Source: Stercorarius parasiticus (lineage: Eukaryota > Chordata > Aves > Charadriiformes > Stercorariidae). From it: DNA of 64,000 nucleotides. Each line of letters begins with the position of its first letter. The first letter of the stretch is position 1. Location: the NCBI GenBank assembly GCA_013396915.1, contig VWZL01004639.1:124001-188000 (forward strand), read 5' to 3'. Made by a program: the position numbers and the translations under genes. Below are positions 11,108-24,339 of the stretch, piece after piece. The notes below the pieces were generated by a model, which saw only the letters and a program-made list of their open reading frames with translations, searched no databases and was not told where the DNA came from.

Positions 11108-14100
11108 GTAAGTTGCCTTAATGCGTCTCGAGCTGCTTTAACGCCTCTGTCAGGTGACAGGACCTTTTTTTTTTATCCTCCTTTTCCTTTCAAGGTCCTG
11201 CATTTCAGCATCTTCACCTTCATCTCTGACCTCTTCTCCTCCTTGTGTTTTACACACCTTCCTCTTCTTTTGGTGCTCATTCCTTATCCCATTTTTTTCT
11301 CATTTCCACCCTAACCCAATGACAACCCGTGTACACCTCACGTATTGTCCTTACTTTTCAATTTGGGAATCTTAAGTGTTAGGCTACTTCCTCTGTGTTA
11401 GAATTTCTTCTGTCGTGTTCGTTTCCCTGATAAGTGTTTTATTTCCTGTCTTTTCTATGAGAAACAAAGGAGAGAGCAGTGGAGGAAAGTGATCACTTAG
11501 TAGTAGAACTATCCAGGTGTTTGTGTCTTTTGTTTTCATACACACTCCCTGAGTGCGTGTGGCTCAGGTGTATCAGATTCAGCAACAAAAAGTCCATATT
11601 CTCAAGCTTTACACTTGGTATTTTGTCTTTTACTGCTTTTACATGTTATTGGTCACTTGAAAAGTAATGCTGCTGAGTCTTGCGTTTTGTTCCAAATTTG
11701 CCAGTGCCTTATCCATCTGTCATATAATTACCTGGAAAAAGTAATTAATTGGAAAACCTGACTTGTTGAAACAAGTTTAATTAATGCTCTGAAATTCTTT
11801 GTGATGAAACATTCCTACAGAAAATACAGCTGGTTTTACGATTTTGACACACGAGTTCTCTAATAGGAGTGAGACTAAATACAGTGTGTCATCAGTAATT
11901 TGCCCACTTCTAGCTTCCTGTTGATGCTGTTAAACACATGGTGGTATCTGTTTTATCAGGGAGAAGTCCATCACTTGAAATAACCTGTTAATCCTAGTAA
12001 GTGAATCCTAGTATCTTTAGCTGCGCTTAAAATGGTCACTAAGTGGCAGAAGGATATATTTCTGCTATATGCATTAGCGCTTGGCATGAGATGTTTTTGT
12101 TTGCCTGGATTTAGAGGCTAAAAGTGTTCTGTGAATAAATCTCTGGGTTATAAATAGCTGTATATATTTGGCTATTTCTGTAGCTCTGAAGGTTTTGCTG
12201 ATCTTCTTTGATTTGCCTCTTTATTTGTAACTCCCTGGAAAAGATAATCCTTTTCTCAGAAGTCTTATTTTTGTTCCAGTAAGGTGTTTATGAATGAATG
12301 TATGTACACATATTGTACTTCTGTCAGTTTTGACTTTTTTTATTTCCTCAGAGCTCTACAAAATTTTGCAAACAATTTTCGCTTCTGAAGGCGAAGGTTG
12401 AGAGCAGTACTTGGAACCGGTGTGTTTAAGATCCTGATCCTCGTTTGAAGTGGAATGTTTGTGCAGTTGAATTTTCTGTTGCTATGTTTTGCTGCCAATG
12501 TATGTTTTTATTCTGGATATAAATATTATAAAGGATAAAACAGGAGCCTGAGTCATCTGAAAAAGAATTTGGAAACCTAGTTAGTTTGATTCAATGCTTG
12601 TAGTAGAATTTTTTCCTCTTGTGTTGTGTGGAATGTGACATATAAATAAGTTGTCAGTAGTTGTTGGGAACTCCAAGGAGCATTTCAAGTGTTCCGTTAG
12701 TATGGGATTTCTCCCAAAGCAGAGTTAGCTCAGCTTGTCTCAAAAAGTTGGCCCTGGCTGTATCCATAGCTGCCTAATATTGTTGAGAATTCTGGGAGAA
12801 CTCAAAATTCTGCAGGCTTTGAAATAGGAAACAGAGTATTGATGCGGTATGAGAAGGGAGGCATAGGTGCATAAAAAGTCTTCCAGTCAGCGTTGTTTGA
12901 GGCGGTTAACCAGGCAGCCAAGGGCGGAGTGGCTCTTGGAGTTGAACAATGCTGTTCCTGTCACAGCTGGCAGGGGTCACTGGAAAGCAGTGGACATTAT
13001 TTCTTTCCCAGTTCTCCAGAGTTACATATACTGTCTTCCCAGGCTTTTCTAAATATCGTATCTTCTACTTGTTTATAGTAGAAGTTTTGTTAACAAAATC
13101 AAAACATCATTTTTTTTTTCCTTTTTTCAGGACCCCTGTGAGTGAGAGTGATGACAGTCAGAGGGCTGGGTTTTTTTTTTTTGCCTGTGAGGAAGTTCTT
13201 TTCCTAATAAACAGCGTGCTCTACAGATTCATCACCCAACAGTTTATGTGAATTTTTAGCTAGGCTTACTAAGGACACAGAGCTCGTACAGTTACTTTCT
13301 TTGTTTGTCTTCTGCCGTTTGAGTAACTTCTTCAGTCAGTCAGATGACAAAACCAAATTCAATGGCAACTGAAAGACATTGAGTACCCACACAGTGACAA
13401 ATTTATAAAAAATTGTCAAAAAGTACCTGTTGAAAGTTTTATAATTTTTATAACTTTATATTTATTTTGGACTCAAATTAATATTCCCACCCAAAGAAAG
13501 GCAGTTATAATTGAGTCCCTTCTTTCCTCAGAAAGAGAGAAACTAACTGCTGGCCAGTGTGTGTGCTAAGCTCTGAGCCATCGTGGTGCATACTGCTACC
13601 AGCCCAGCCAAATAGCTGGGGCAGTTGGAAATATGGCTGGACGGCAGGAGAAAAAAAGTATTGGGTGAGGTGGAGAAGGACAATAGGGAGCCATGGTACA
13701 CTGGTAAAAATAGACAGACTTAATTGTTTCTGCTCACAGAACAAGGTAGGCCTTTTTTTTTCTGTAATGTTTTTGTGTTTAATGAAGGAAACAAAATAAA
13801 ACTCTTGTGGGATACCTCTGTCGGAGGTACGGCTCCTTCTGACTGTTCAAGGACAGTTGACCACTACTTACTCTAAGATATGAAGTGGTGTGAAAAATAA
13901 AAGACTTTGAGAGCTTTAAATAGCATGTTTTCTCTCTTGAGTTTACTGTGGTATTATTCATAAAGGTCCTTCTTGCTGGGTAGAGAGGAAACGGTTACCT
14001 GCTTGAAGAAATTACATTCAAATTTGTAAGGAGAATACAAGAGCTTAAGAAATTGCCTATAGGGGAGAAAAGAGTTACTAGTAGTTAGGGCTATAATGTA

Positions 14101-14132
14101 TTGCTGTGTAGTGTTTGGGTATGCTCTACATG

Positions 14133-14225
14133 TAATCATAGAATAATTTACATTGAAAGGGGCCACTGGAAGTCATTTATCCGGTCCAACCCCATCTCAA
14201 AGCAGGGCCAGCTTCAAAGTTAGAG
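14133..14225 (-). mobile_element. CR1 LINE 3' end fragment
   Basis: Starts with AATCATAGAATAATTTACAT, the reverse complement of a CR1 terminus, followed by the typical block ending in TCCAACCCC and AAAGCAGGGCCA. About 90 bases, diverged, antisense to PHTF2. Confidence 0.85.
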
Positions 14226-14954
14226 CAAACATGTATACATATATAGCGATACCCATTGCATTGTCAAGAAGTCTGGAAATATAGCTTATGTTTGTGGTTT
14301 GGGTTTTTTTTTCAGTTGAGGGGAGGATATTGAAGAGTTCATAGAGCTGTTTTCTTGTTTCTTAATTTAAATGTGCAAAAGGAATTTTTTCCAAATTCAC
14401 TTCTGCTGGGAATACTCTTTAAGTGAGACACATAGTGTTCAGTATTTAATTCTTTGTTCATTTGAGGTGGTCTTGGTAGATGTACTCCAGAGAGACTAGG
14501 TGGTTTCCTGGAATGAATCCAAGCATTGGATTGCAAATTGCAAATACATTTGTGGTTCTCGTTCGTAAAAAATAAAATACAATTGCGAAGAGGGAGAAGA
14601 AATTAAAGCAATATAGCATCAAATATGAAGTCATGCAAGCCTTACATTTTGGAAGTTGGCCAGCGCCAGATGCTTTTGGGGGTTAGGTGGTTGGCAGATG
14701 CCAGCCTGGCAGCTCTTCGTGTTCAGCTGTCATAAGGGACAGTTTGTTCTATACTTGCCATGTTGCTCATGCACTTTCCTTGGTGTTTGCTACTGGCCGT
14801 TGTGGGGCTGGGTTAGGTGGAGAGTTTGTGTGGCCAAATACAGCCCAGTGATCTCTTTGCACGTTTTCTTGCATCCTCGGTCATGGATTCCCTCAGCTGT
14901 GTGTTCATCTTTTTTCTTATTATTTTGTGTTTAAATAGCTGCTTTCTTTTTGAA

Positions 14955-15115
14955 TCCGAGTACAGTCTTGGCTTCAGTGACTTCCTGTGGTACTGAGTTT
15001 AACAGTCTAATTATGTGTTGTAATATAATATTTCTCTGTTAAAAGTTTGGCTGTGCTATCCTCTAAGCTCAGTTAGTGAATGAAGTTCCCAGTATTATTG
15101 GAAGATGTTGTTTTC
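14955..15115. mobile_element. Possible ancient CR1/L3-like remnant
   Basis: The segment with TTGGCTTCAGTGACTTCCTG, then TACTGAGTTTAACAGTCTAA, TATGTGTTG and later CTAAGCTCAGTTAGTGAATG resembles, from memory, the old amniote CR1/L3 family block about a shortened unit, a start-of-line repair phrase and an age-worn tail. It is strongly diverged, so the family and ends are uncertain. Confidence 0.35.
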
Positions 15116-18100
15116 TTGACCATATTTTCTGTGTATTTTTTAAAGTCTCAATTAATTTATAATTCCTTATTTTTCTGTTCATACTTGCCTGTCTCAACAG
15201 GACAGTCTTTCAAGTTGTTAATAATTTATAGCGTTTCTCAGAACACCTCCCCCCTTCCCCAGTATTTTAATGTTCTTCAAATAAAATACATGCATTTCAG
15301 GTAGGATTGCACCTGCAGTATGGATCAACAGAGCCGTACTGCAGTGTTTTCCTTCTCATTCCTCTTTTATTCAGGTGTCTGGGTACTCTCATGACTATAG
15401 ATATCAAATGGAAGAGCTCACTGAGCTGCCAAATTTCCTTTCTGAATTTGAGATACCTCATTTTAAAGCTTTGTGTGGTGTACATAGTTCACTCCTCCCC
15501 CTCCCCCCCTTATAGATATCATTTGCATTATTGATACTAAATTCTGTTTATGTTACTTATTCACTGTTAAAGTTGATCCATCTTCTTAAGCTTTGCTAAT
15601 GTAAGATTAATTGTAATCTGCAATTGTTACTACTTCAGGTTTTCTTCTCTGATATATAAAAAAAATGCAGTGAGCACTGCTGGACCTATTTGCAGAAGCC
15701 TGAGGTTTGGAATCATAGGGAGGGCTCAGTTCATACCAGTTAAGGGCTTAACTTGGGCAGTACTTCATAAAAACTCTAGTCTAAATAGGGGAGGAGGAGA
15801 GGGTAACTGTTAATTAGTCCAGATTAACTCTGTTAATGGTACTTCTGGAGGCTTGTGGGTGGAGGCTTGCAGAGTGTTCAGGTTGGCTTTGGTCAGAGCT
15901 GCCTCACTACTGGCAATGGCATTAGCGCTCATCTTACTCTGCGGTCCATAGATCTGTGGAGCTAATTCAGGCAAAAACTGCTCATTTACTTGTTAATGGT
16001 AGTCGGATCCTTGAAGCTGTCTCCTGGGTGATGGGCTCCAATGCTAGTAAAAAGGGTGATGGAAGTTGGTGACTGAGGAAGAGTGTGGACTGTGGTGATT
16101 CTGGTTTAGAGTGGTTAAAACAGTTGTGAAGCTTGCTAGGCCACCCTCACCTTCTCCATTGCCTCTGTGTGGACCTCATGTGTCTTTAGTGAGTGATTTC
16201 TTCTGCTGAAAGTTCCCTCTTAAGAGCTCTGGGAACAAGCAGGAATGTAGGGCATCTCTATTTATTTGTAAGCTAACATTTGCTGTCAGCGCCTGATGAA
16301 GCAGTGACGTGATGAGTGTTGGTCTTTTTCATAAAAGTCTAATGGTTAGAGTACTTATAAAGTTGGAAGTCATGGTTTCTGGTGCATTCATCCTGAGTGG
16401 CTTGAATGTCAAACCTCTGAAAAGAGATAGCCACCAAAGGCATGTGTGTACTGACCGAGATCCCGAATGTCTGCCTTTATCACTACAGGGTGTTCGAGTG
16501 TGTGAAGTCAAGAGTAACATAAAGAAAGCAGACTAGGAGGGTTTAGTCTGATTTTAGTTTTGGGATTAGGACGCTTCTATGTGGAGGAGAACAGGGGGTC
16601 CCAGATGAGCCTTCCTAGGATTTGTGTGCTCTTTGCCTTGGACTGACACTGAATGGGAGAGCTGGCAGCCCAGCTGTGTGCGATCCAAGGAGCTGCTAGG
16701 CACCTGAGCAGGCAATAAATAGGCCATTTTATTTACACTGGATGCTGCTATTAATCTTTATTATCCAGTTAGCCTATTGCAATGGAGAATGCTGACCTCA
16801 AAATTTTGTTCAATTTTCTGGCTGGTTTTTGATCTGTGGCAACGTTTGCTTTTCACAAACAGCAGTCTATTTAGATGTCTTTGACATCTAAAGGCTCTTG
16901 GAAAGTCCACATATGTTTTATCACTTGCTCTTGTTTATCAGTTAGTTTGACATGTTCAGAAATGCTGATAGACTAAGACATGATCTTCCTTTGCAGAAAC
17001 TGCTGATTAGACCCTATCAGATAGTCTTTCAGGTATAATGGTGTTCTATTTTTAATGATTGTTTTGAGGAGCTTGCCAGATACACATGTAAGGCTTGTTA
17101 CCCTGCAATTCCTTGTTTGGATCACTCCAGAGACTTTTTAAAAAATACAGGCTCAGCATTTGCTACCATGTTCCTACAGAGCAGTGGCTATTATAAGAGA
17201 CTGCAGCTTTTTCTGACAGCTCAGCCACTTCTCATGCCTCAGCTGCTTCAAAAACTTGCTGGATAACTATTTGTAGAACATGATGCAAACTTGGTCATTT
17301 AGGAGTGGTTTTCAACTTCCTGACTGTACTCATCGAGCAGCCGCAACTCTGCTGTGCATTGCCTGGTGACAGATAAACACGTCTTCCTAAACACCAAGTC
17401 AGTATTTTCAGTGAGCAAGACATATTATTGCAGGAAATTACCGTTGTGTTTAGAATCACAAGGAGGAGAAAAGGAGCATTGACCACTGTCTTTGGGTTTG
17501 GGGCTTTTTTTTGAGTGTTTGTTAAGAAGAATGTATATATAAATGAAAAACATAGTATTTATAGAAATTCTGTTCCTTAATGAAGTTGTTACAGTTCTAA
17601 GAGCAGATGTATACAAACAACATTTCAGGGATTTCTCATTATAAAATTGTAAATATGTTTAATGGGATATGTATGTATGTGTGTAGTATTCAGTACAAAA
17701 CCCAGGAATTCAAAAGAGCAGAACTTGAGATTGACCAGGTTTTATTTAATTTTTTTAAAGATGCAGCATTTTCAGAAATGTCTTGGCTAGGTCTAGCATG
17801 CTAGCAGCAATTCTGCATTTGGATTGACAGGAATTTTGTAACTAACATCTCTTATAAAAGATAAGAAGGCCTTGAATTTTTTCCGCTTCATTAAATAGTA
17901 GAATTTGTTTAAATATTAGGAGCTTTTTGCTAATTAATAAACTGCAGCAGAGTCAGGAGTAAGTTATGAAAGGTGTAGAATCCTGGACTTCTCAGTACAG
18001 AGTCCTTCCCCTCTATTTTTACAAGTAAGGTAACTATCAAATTTTTCACGGCTCCCTTCAAATGGAGTAGTGAACAGAAATCAATTATGTTACAAAATTA

Positions 18101-18970
18101 GGAAATGTGCACGGATCTTAAGGCTGAGGGCATAGATTCCAGAAATGGCTACAGAAGTTGCAGCAACTGCACACAATGTTCTTTTCCCAGAACCTGAAAT
18201 AAATCTCAGAAATCCTGATACTCAACATTTTGCTACGATTTCAGACAGTTGTGTAATTCACTGGCAAAACAAGTATTCCTTGGGAGACAGTTATTTTCTG
18301 TGGTACTTCCTTGCTGGTTTGTCCTTCAGATATTGGCATTTTTACTGTGGAAGTCAAGATGGTTAAGTTGAGCCTAATTCACGTCAGACTTTGAAAACTG
18401 ATTCTTGCTGCACACTCTGTGCCGCAGCTGCAGCTGTGAGAGCTTCCTGCTTGGGATGGTAAGTGAAAAAGGGCATGAGCTTATAAGGAAGAATAAATAT
18501 GCAGTGGCAGAAATGGGATCAGATATCGTGGTTTGTGGGCAAAATACAGAGGCCCGAGGTAGAATTTGTTTTTCACTAACTGACATCTTACTGGGGGCAC
18601 AGACAGGTATGGACATGCCGCCAAATGCCTGTACGTGTCATGATACATCATGTTTGGTACATCTGTCTTCATAATGAACAGGGCTTGATACACAGCAGCC
18701 AGCATAGGGTCTGATTCATATTTTATTGTTGCTGTTGTTGGCCTCATAAACTCCTCAAACAAACAGCAAAACTCCCCAAATGAGTATCTAGGGATAGTCA
18801 ATGTTTTTTTCACTAGTTGTTTTGGGTTGATTGTTTTTTCGGGTATTTTGGAGTTCGTTTTTTTTTTTTTTGAGATAGAGTGAAGAACAAAGTTTGAAAA
18901 TTCATTCTCTTTCATGAGCAGTCTTAGGAATGCTGGTATCCAAATTTAGCAGAGTTGTTGGTGTTCTTTG

Positions 18971-19073
18971 GGGAAAGCAAGTATGTTAATTCCTTTTTAT
19001 TTACAAACTATCGTGCTGTTCCTTTGGGAAAGAAGTATGTTAATTCCTTTGTATTTACAAACTATCATGATCT
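18971..19073 (+). repeat. Two-copy tandem duplication, period about 55
   Basis: GGGAAAGCAAGTATGTTAAT at 18971 is repeated as GGGAAAGAAGTATGTTAAT at 19026. Both copies continue through TTCCTTTNTATTTACAAACT, with only a few differences. A recent local duplication in the PHTF2 5' intron. Confidence 0.85.
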
Positions 19074-22000
19074 TGGATTGCGAGGCAACAACTTGGGGGC
19101 CCTTGGCTGGCATGGCAGCAGGAGTACTTTTCAAGCTGGTTGCTGGATAGGGTCCTTAAATTAGCAGTGTCTGATTTTTAATTTTTTTTTTTTCTTCCTT
19201 CCCTTTAGCTGCTTCAGATTTTCTTAAGGCTAGCTGAAAGGAATGTGATAAAACTTCCACTGAAAGGTGTGAGCCTGGGAGTGACAAGTTTCTTGTTTGC
19301 TTGTATACAATTTGCAATTCTGAAATGCTGTTTTGAGAACAGCGATGCATAGATAAAGTACTTAAACAGAACACTGAGTGCATTATATAGTATTTGATGT
19401 TCCTTTTAAAAGAGGAAATGTAGGCTTAATGGTTTATTTGTAATGCGCAGGAAGGGAATGTGTCTTTTGAAGCACTGCTTCAAGGGTTTAATCCTGTTCT
19501 TGGTGTCAGTGGCAGAAATCCCATGGATTTGAGCGTAGGAAGGATGACTCCTGTTAAGTTTCTGCATTACATTGACACCTGTGTGGGGTGGTTTCGTCAT
19601 GGCAGAAGCAGCTTCTCAGTCAACAGCGGATGCCTAATATGACTAAGCTGTTTATTGGGCTCATTTAAAATTAACTTAAAATATCAAATAATGACAGCAA
19701 TTTGATGATAATGTTAACTTCTATTTTGATGTTGAACCTGGAAAGTGAGGGTTTTTTTCTCATTAAAGTTATTTCCTAGCTGTGCATCACATCACCAGGT
19801 ATAATGTTTACTTATAAGTGAGTTTGTGATACAAATATTGCTACAAAATGAGTAGTTTAGGCCATAGACTTTACTATTCTGATTCATTTTCTCTTCTTAC
19901 TCTTCATACCACAAAATCTTAGTGAAATTATGCCTGTGATTGTGAAAATGTAATATGGAGGATCTAACATAATGGTAAAATAGTTGTATTGTGGAAAGCA
20001 GTTGAAACCAAGTTCTAGTATTCTCATGGCTTTATGCAGTAACTTTTTTAAAACTGCCTTTAATTTGCTGCTAGGAGAAGTTCTTCTGAAGGTAATACAA
20101 ATCGATGACATTTAAAAAAAAGCACATTTGAGACAAATGCCACAGCTCTGCAATTTTATTCCTAATGATGTCTAGTGAACATGCCAACTTCATCATTCCA
20201 TGATCATAATGAGTTGAGAAGGATATTCAAGGCTTGACTCAACAGCTGGATGGTATCCTGACCATTCAGGCTAAGATTGTTACAAAGGAAACAGGTTCCA
20301 TGAAATACTTAGTGATTCACAGTGTTTACAGGCAAGGATAACAACTATTTGCCTAGGCTTCCTTGCTTGTGTTATATTTTCAATAATGTCCTTTTGCTAG
20401 TTGACACTGCTTAGACTTGTATATTCTTCCAAAAATTGTCATTTTTTGCCTTTTTTAGATTTTATTTTCTGTAGATTGTAATTTAGAAATATATGTATTT
20501 GTGTCTGACTTGGGTGTCCAAAACCCGGTGGATATGAGTAAAATTTTTAAATATACTTTGAATTTATTTAAATCTCTGTAGTGTAGTAGCTAATCCTGTC
20601 TTACACAATAAGTACTGCAATGCTTGAATGAGCATTTAACTACCTGAAGGCATCTAAATATAGATTTCTGTGGCTTTTGAAAAACTGCTCATTTAATTGC
20701 AAGGTGTAGTGTGTACTTACTTAAAATGGAATATGATTATGCTCTGAAATGGAAAAGAAATAACTAAGAATCCTCGCTGATGAATGGGGATCACCTAAAC
20801 CAGGTAGTCATCTATTTTTAGTTTTAAGGAAATAATGACATTTTGATCAAAAAATGTGGCATGGTATTCATAGTATTAACTGAGTTTGAATGTTGAATGT
20901 CACAGAGGTGTTATGGTCAAGCTTTTATATTTCGGTGTTCTGCCCAATCTCTGAAGCTGGGACTATTTTTTGTGTTGCTCTTAAGTCTACAACTAGTTAA
21001 TCTTAAGTTAATCTTGCTGTAGTTGCTTTGCACAGGACATCATACCACTGAGTGCAAAAGCTGGTCCCTGTCCCAGATGCAGGAATTCGACACAGAACAT
21101 GAAACAAATGTCTACATCCAGAGAGGACGGAAGAAGAGGAAGGCAGAGGCGTAGGCAGTGCTCTGTTGTGCTTGTGGATGTGTATCAGCTGGTTTGATTT
21201 GTTCACTTTACCCATTTGGTGTGCCTCAGAGCCCAGCTTGTACAGTCTGACTTCAGGACCAATATCAATACAAATTGTCATCTGAATAACATACTAACTT
21301 GTAGTGAATATGCAGAGTTCTGAAATTGTTGCTGTACGTAGTCTCCCGTGTAGGTGTTCAGTGAGCTGGGGGCAGATGCAGAGGCAGGGCCAGGGCTGCA
21401 GCTTAAATGCCTTGAATTGTTACCATCCATTTCTTATCCAGATAAGTTAGCTTCAGGCAAAGTGTATCAAACTCATTATACTGTCTCAACCCCCTCCCCC
21501 CCCAAACAAAACTAAACCACAGATGAATCCCAGGCCCTGCAGGCAGAAACACTATCCAGAAATAATTATACGCACCTTTTCACCTTTCATTTCAGTGCTG
21601 TCTCAGAAATTGTGTATCTCTTAAAGAAAGAAGCACGTGATATTTTCTCATAGAGAAATTTTTACTTAGCACACCAAACTGTTAAAGTCTTTTGAGACAT
21701 CCATCTCATGACTTCGTCATATTTATTTTTGTAAGCATCATGTTTGCGTTTGTGTATGGAAATGTGTATGCAAATATGCTTTAAACACCACCAAAATAGA
21801 CTCTATAGAGGATTTAATACAGAGAGTTTCTTGAAAATACGAAAACCATGGGTAATCTAAATGACAGGTTTGTTGATAGAAATCAAATAAATTAATAATA
21901 AAACTACTTCATTATACTTGGTTTATAGTTTTGTGATGTAATTGTTTCTCAAGGTGAAGGATTTTTGAGTGAATTGGAGAACTACTGAAAAAAAAAGGTT

Positions 22001-23814
22001 GCTGCCTTTAAAATGTCTTGTCCAATTTTAGATGTATTTGACACAGTTGGAAGTCTTAGATTCAAAAGTTAGTGTTGATTTCCTGAAAAACAGTTGACCT
22101 CAGAGAGAGATTAATTTAATGTAGCTGTTGAGAGAAAGGTTTCTGTGCAGGTTCAACAGTTAGTTCTTTACTACCAGAAATGAGCTTCTCCAACCTTTTT
22201 CTCATCCTATAGTTATGGTGGTAGGAAGCAGGGTGTATTTTATGTGAGAGGGGATACTGGTTTAAGAGAAATGAGGAGGAGTTAAAGATCCTCCAGGATG
22301 AGCTCACAGAGGAGGGGAAGGTGAGGGGTGCAAGTATGATCAAAATCTGTATGGCATCCTTCCTATATTGGCACCTCCTGAGCAGTGGAACTACTTTCAC
22401 TGTGACCGTGCGATGTGCGTCACAGTATGTGTGGAGGTTATGTATGGCTAAGGATTTTATGTTGCTTTGAGTCTATAGTCCAGTGTAGCAAATTATTTTA
22501 AATTTAAGTTTACTTAAACAGGTTTTCAAACAAAAAACCAAATCCTATTTTAAGCTTTGTATGGGCGAGAAAGGAGGGTAACCAGTCTGTGTAATATGCC
22601 GCGTTATATCGAAGTCTCTGTTGGGCTCCATGCTTTATGTGACAGAAATATTTTCATATTTATTGTGCCAATTAATTCTTAATAACTGATAATTGCTCTT
22701 AGAAAAACTGCTACTATTATCAGAAACAACTAGGCCAGAAACAATTACAGATGTTGACACAGCCATGGCTGCCAGCTTTAACTGAATTGATGTGACTTAC
22801 ATGATGGTATTATCAACAGTGGAAAAATTGCAGTGTTTGTTTGCTCAGGTGTACCGAAAGTCAGTGTCCTGATATTTCTGAAATTTGATAACGACTGTCT
22901 AAGCTCTCTTATAGACATTTCTTTCTATCGTGTTGCAATTTTATCTGAAGTTGTATAAAATGTATTGGAGTTACACTGTTAGAAATCTTAAATATAGTTC
23001 CTTTTGGGTATTTGATTTCTCTTTTTTGAAAAAGCTTTGTGAAACATGAAAATGTATGGCATTAGTTTCTTAGAAATCCTCAGGACCTGGTATAAAATCA
23101 ATCTATTTGTTGAAGGTTTATACTATATTGCATATGATACATATCCAAACTTTTACAAGTACAGTGTCTTTAAAGTAATGCACCATGTACATCCATACAT
23201 AAGTCAGAGAAGACTGAATAAACAGGTGTCAGTGCAGAACTGAGTCTTTTAGAGGGTAATCTTTTCTTTCCAAGCAATGCCTTGGAAGATGTGAGTGTTG
23301 ATAGGGCCTTTGTAGAGGGAGCATTTGTGATTTTTATACAAACAGCTGTTACGATTGGATAATCTAATCTCTGCTTTTATTTTTTTAAAACTGAAAATTT
23401 TTGGTGATGAACAATGCATAATAAAGCATCATGAGTTATTCTAATGCTTAGACATTTCATAAAGATACTTTTATTTTAATCTATTGCACAGTTTCAGTTT
23501 CCATACTATCCGTTGAACATTGTATTTTTCTTTGCCTTTCATATCTGTGCAAATGCTGTGGACAAATGTCTTATCTTTCTCTTTGTTTTAAAAACGAAGA
23601 TCACCTTTAATCTTTCACTACACAAACCACCTACAGATTAATAATTATTGTTTCCTTTTAATGAAGAGCCATAAGGTGCAATATTGTTGTTGATGTTGAC
23701 AATGTTGTGATATTTTTATCAGAAATATACCCCTTAATCACGTTGTTTTTTTCCTGAGAGATCGATCTTTGAGGAATGCTTGAAGCATAGTTTGGTGTTT
23801 GGGGGCTAAACTAC

Positions 23815-24339
23815 CACTCCTCCTCCTCGCCACTGGTGAGGCCACACCTGAAGTGCTGGGTCCCGTTCTGGGCTCCCCGGAGACATGGACATACTGGAGA
23901 GAGTCCAACAAAGGGCCACAAAGATAGTGAAGGGGCTTCCTCTGAGGGAAGGCTGAGAGAACTGGGACTCTTCAGCCCAGAGAAGAGAAGGCTCGGGGGA
24001 GTATCATCAATGTATGTAAATATCTGAAGGGAGGGTGCAAAGTGGACAGAGCCAGGCTCTTTCCAGTGGTGCCCAGTGACAGGACCAGAGGCAATGGGCA
24101 TGAACTGAAGCATAGGAAGTTCCCTCTGCAGGAACTTCCCTCTTACTGTGAGGGTGACTGAGCACTGGCACAGTTTGCCTGGGGAGGCTGTGGAGTTTCT
24201 ATCCTTGGACATGTTCAAAAGCCATCTGGACATGGGCCTGGGCAACTCAGTCTAGGAGGCCCTGCTTGAGCAGAGGGGTTGGACTGGGCAACCTCCAGAG
24301 GTCCCTTCCAACCTCAGCCACCTGTGATTCTGTGAAACT
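23815..24339 (+). mobile_element. CR1 LINE 3' end, about 525 bp
   Basis: Contains the family landmarks in order: GGTGAGGCCACACCTGAAGT, GTCCAACAAAGGGCCAC, AGAGAACTGGGACTCTTCAG, GACAGGACCAGAGGCAATGG, TTGGACTGGGCAACCTCCAG and the terminal GTGATTCTGTGA. The 144-codon minus-strand frame across it is antisense CR1, not a gene. Confidence 0.95.

Noticed and set aside
18481..18915. 144-codon minus-strand open frame in the PHTF2 5' intron
   Set aside because: Longest frame outside repeats, but low-complexity at its start (lysine run from a T tract), overlapped by an open frame on the other strand, and unlike any protein I know. Kept only as something a conservation test could reopen.
23811..24245. 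144-codon minus-strand open frame
   Set aside because: It is the antisense strand of a CR1 3' end.
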